A stretch of DNA of 33,479 bases, taken from contig JAPLVS010000028.1 in assembly GCA_026396995.1 (NCBI GenBank), positions 1 through 33,479 on the forward strand, in the 5' to 3' direction. The translations under genes and the position numbers were made by a program. Of the stretch, positions 31,644 through 33,479 are shown piece by piece (positions within the stretch are counted from its first letter, which is position 1; each line of letters opens with the position of its first letter). The DNA is from Candidatus Iainarchaeum sp. Lineage in GTDB: Archaea > Iainarchaeota > Iainarchaeia > Iainarchaeales > DTGL01. Below the pieces are notes generated by a model. That model did no database searches. It was not told the DNA's origin and worked only from the letters and a program-made list of their open reading frames with translations.

Positions 31644-33395
31644 ATGTGCGGGATTATCGGCTTTAAAGGCAAGGGAAATGCCGGAAAAATCATTTTCGAA
31701 GGCCTCAAAAGGCTTGAATACCGCGGCTATGACAGCTGGGGCATCGCGCTCAACAGCGCAGGCCTCGAAATCCTCAGGAAGCCAGGCAAAATAGGTTCGC
31801 TGCCTGCTGCCTTTGAGGGCGGCTCGCTCGGCATCGGGCACACCCGCTGGGCAACCCACGGCGGGGTGAATGAAAAAAACGCCCATCCGCAGCTTTCAAA
31901 CAACCGCAAAATCGCGGTTGTGCACAACGGCATAATCGAGAATTTCCTGGAACTGAAAAAATTCCTTTCCTCGCACGGCTTTTCCTTTGCTTCGGAAACA
32001 GACACCGAAGTCATACCTAATCTCATACAGTTCCATCTGGCCGAAGGGCTTTCCTTCAGGGAGGCAGTCAGGAAAACACTGCTCCAGCTGGACGGCTATT
32101 ATGCGATTGCAGCAGTCCTCGAGGGCAGCGGCACAATCATTGGCGCGCGCAACGGCTCGCCGCTTGTCGCAGGCCTTGGCAGGAACGAATTTTTCATAGC
32201 GAGCGACATTCCGGCTTTCATGCCCCATACCAGGAAAGTGGTGTTTTTGGATGACCGGGAAATAGTTGAACTGGATGATTCCATAAAAGTGTTCAGCGTC
32301 GATTCCGGGCTTGAAATAAAGAAAAAAGTGCAGAGAATGCACTGGAGCATAGAGCAGGTGAAAAAAGGGAATTTCGCGCACTTCATGCTGAAAGAGATAT
32401 CGGAACAGCCTGATGCGATAGAAAAAGCCGCAATGCAGGACCCTGCCCGCCTTAAAAAAATCGCCGGCATCATCGGAAAAGCGGATAATGTTTTTTTTGT
32501 GGGCTGCGGCACAAGCTACCATGCCTGCGTTTCAGCAGAATACGCTTTTTCTGAAATAGCCGGGAAAAGCGTGAAAGCGGTCCTTGCATCCGAATTCGCA
32601 CGGCATATCAAATCCCTTTCGGAAAAAAGCGTTGTGGTTGCGGTATCGCAGAGCGGCGAAACAATAGACCTGCTTGAAACAGTCAGGGCTGCAAAGGAAA
32701 AAAAAGCAAAAATAGTTTCTGTGGTGAATGTTGCAGGCTCTTCGCTTCCAAGGATGAGCGATGAAACGATAATGATGAACTCAGGCCCTGAAATATGCGT
32801 GCTGTCCACAAAAAGCTATACCGCGCAGCTTGCGGTAATGCTCCTTCTCGCTTTTTCGCTCTGCGGCAGGGCTGCAGAAGGAAGGTGCATCATCAGGAAA
32901 GCCGCGGAAAAGGCAGCCGAAACCATAAGGAAAAGCCTGCCTGCTGCAAAAAAACTCGCAAAAAAACTTTCAAAAAAACAGGACATTTTCCTGATAGGCA
33001 GGGGCAATGCCTTTCCAAGCGCGCTCGAGGGCGCGCTCAAGATAAAGGAAGTGAGCTATATCCACGCCGAAGGCTTTGCGGGCGCTGAATTAAAGCACGG
33101 CACGATTGCATTGATTGAAAAAGGCGTTCCTGTAATTGCCTTCATGACAAGCGAAAGCGAAAAACAGATAACAAGCAACGCAATGGAGGTAAAGGCAAGG
33201 GGCGCATTCCTCATAGGGATAGGGGAAAAGAAAAGCGAAATCTTCGATGAATTTTTTGAAATAGGCGGGTGCGACGAGGCAGCGCTCATCCCAAGGATAA
33301 TTCCCGTGCAATTGCTTGCGTATTACCTTGCGCTTGAGCGCCGCTTAGACCCGGACAAGCCGAGGAACCTTGCAAAAAGCGTAACCGTAAAATGA
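31644..33395 (+). CDS. glmS: Glutamine-fructose-6-phosphate aminotransferase GlmS
   Basis: Makes glucosamine-6-phosphate from fructose-6-phosphate and glutamine, the entry to UDP-GlcNAc. 583 residues. The start at 31644 gives Met-Cys, so Cys becomes the N-terminal nucleophile after Met removal; the track's 31629 start would bury it. The glutaminase domain has CGIIGFKG, RLEYRGYDSWG (usually SAG), GHTRWATHG and VHNGIIENF. Two SIS domains follow: FVGCGTSYHA, AVSQSGETIDLL, and IGRGNAFPSALEGALKIKE. The C-terminus KPRNLAKSVTVK is the family's closing motif. GGTG precedes the ATG. Followed by glmM after 16 bases. Confidence 0.97.
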   Translation: MCGIIGFKGKGNAGKIIFEGLKRLEYRGYDSWGIALNSAGLEILRKPGKIGSLPAAFEGGSLGIGHTRWATHGGVNEKNAHPQLSNNRKIAVVHNGIIENFLELKKFLSSHGFSFASETDTEVIPNLIQFHLAEGLSFREAVRKTLLQLDGYYAIAAVLEGSGTIIGARNGSPLVAGLGRNEFFIASDIPAFMPHTRKVVFLDDREIVELDDSIKVFSVDSGLEIKKKVQRMHWSIEQVKKGNFAHFMLKEISEQPDAIEKAAMQDPARLKKIAGIIGKADNVFFVGCGTSYHACVSAEYAFSEIAGKSVKAVLASEFARHIKSLSEKSVVVAVSQSGETIDLLETVRAAKEKKAKIVSVVNVAGSSLPRMSDETIMMNSGPEICVLSTKSYTAQLAVMLLLAFSLCGRAAEGRCIIRKAAEKAAETIRKSLPAAKKLAKKLSKKQDIFLIGRGNAFPSALEGALKIKEVSYIHAEGFAGAELKHGTIALIEKGVPVIAFMTSESEKQITSNAMEVKARGAFLIGIGEKKSEIFDEFFEIGGCDEAALIPRIIPVQLLAYYLALERRLDPDKPRNLAKSVTVK

Positions 33396-33411
33396 AAAGG
33401 AAAGTGAAAAA

Positions 33412-33479
33412 ATGGGAAAAGTTTTCGGAACAGACGGAATCAGGGGAAAGGCAAACACTTATCCGATGACGCCTGAAAT
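33412..33479 (+). CDS. glmM: Phosphoglucosamine mutase GlmM, start only
   Basis: Only the first 22 codons are inside the window: MGKVFGTDGIRGKANTYPMT and on. FGTDGIRG with the following PMTPE is the N-terminal signature of bacterial-type GlmM, which converts glucosamine-6-phosphate to glucosamine-1-phosphate. It fits directly after glmS as the next step of UDP-GlcNAc synthesis. The ribosome site is weak (AAAGTGAAAAA). The catalytic serine and later domains lie beyond the window. Confidence 0.85.
   Translation, partial: MGKVFGTDGIRGKANTYPMTPE

Noticed and set aside
1-33479. CRISPR arrays, insertion sequences, prophage or attachment sites
   Set aside because: No repeat-spacer array, transposase motif, terminal inverted repeats or integrase was seen by eye on either strand.

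Overview
The window looks like a piece of an archaeal chromosome, most likely from a DPANN-type lineage. The archaeal evidence is direct: GatE of the GatDE amidotransferase, Spt5 with an archaeal rpl11 / rpl1-rpl10-rpl12 stalk block, a P1-type L12 ending in LSALFG, an aIF2B-like ribose-1,5-bisphosphate isomerase, an archaeal PGI/PMI, SecE of the Sec61-gamma type, and AT-rich TATA-like boxes at plausible distances from starts. Genes are tightly packed, often with 4-base ATGA overlaps. TTG/GTG starts and GGTG/GGAG ribosome sites are common. I cannot fix the phylum from the sequence; Diapherotrites/Micrarchaeota-like is a guess.

Layout. (1) 1-12301: de novo purine synthesis, namely purF (5' end outside the window), a PurS-PurL fusion, purQ, purM, a methyltransferase-like gene, purN (reverse strand), purC, a class II (animal-type) purE, folD, purH and a small zinc protein. 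It uses the folate-dependent formyl steps (PurN, FolD, bifunctional PurH) rather than the formate-dependent PurP/PurO enzymes common in other archaea. The end of folD is present twice in tandem. (2) 12320-18941, mostly reverse strand: a PHP phosphoesterase; a ROK sugar kinase fused to a Nudix domain; a PGI/PMI gene broken by a frameshift and an apparent internal deletion; gatE; a possible tiny leaderless ORF on the forward strand; a ribose-1,5-bisphosphate isomerase interrupted by an in-frame TAA; and an unrecognised basic protein. (3) 19209-23660, forward: ftsZ-secE-spt5-rpl11, then rpl1-rpl10-rpl12 with its own promoter and a structured leader, ending in twin hairpins. (4) 23869-26559, forward: a signal-peptide-bearing, membrane-tethered Lon-type (S16) Ser-Lys protease without an ATPase domain, then a flavodoxin. 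(5) 26570-31471, reverse: an SMC protein whose centre carries a Rad50-like CxxC zinc-hook motif instead of a hinge, preceded by a polytopic membrane protein, and a winged-helix regulator ending in a perfect EF-hand loop. (6) 31644-end, forward: glmS and the start of glmM (UDP-GlcNAc synthesis).

The observations most worth follow-up are the zinc-hook SMC, the extracytoplasmic Lon-like protease, the diverged tandem copy of the folD tail (recombination scar or assembly chimera), the two broken sugar-phosphate genes, the ROK-Nudix fusion, the EF-hand regulator with dyads around its own promoter, and the hairpin that hides the rpl1 ribosome site. All assignments rest on reading motifs by eye; no searches were run.
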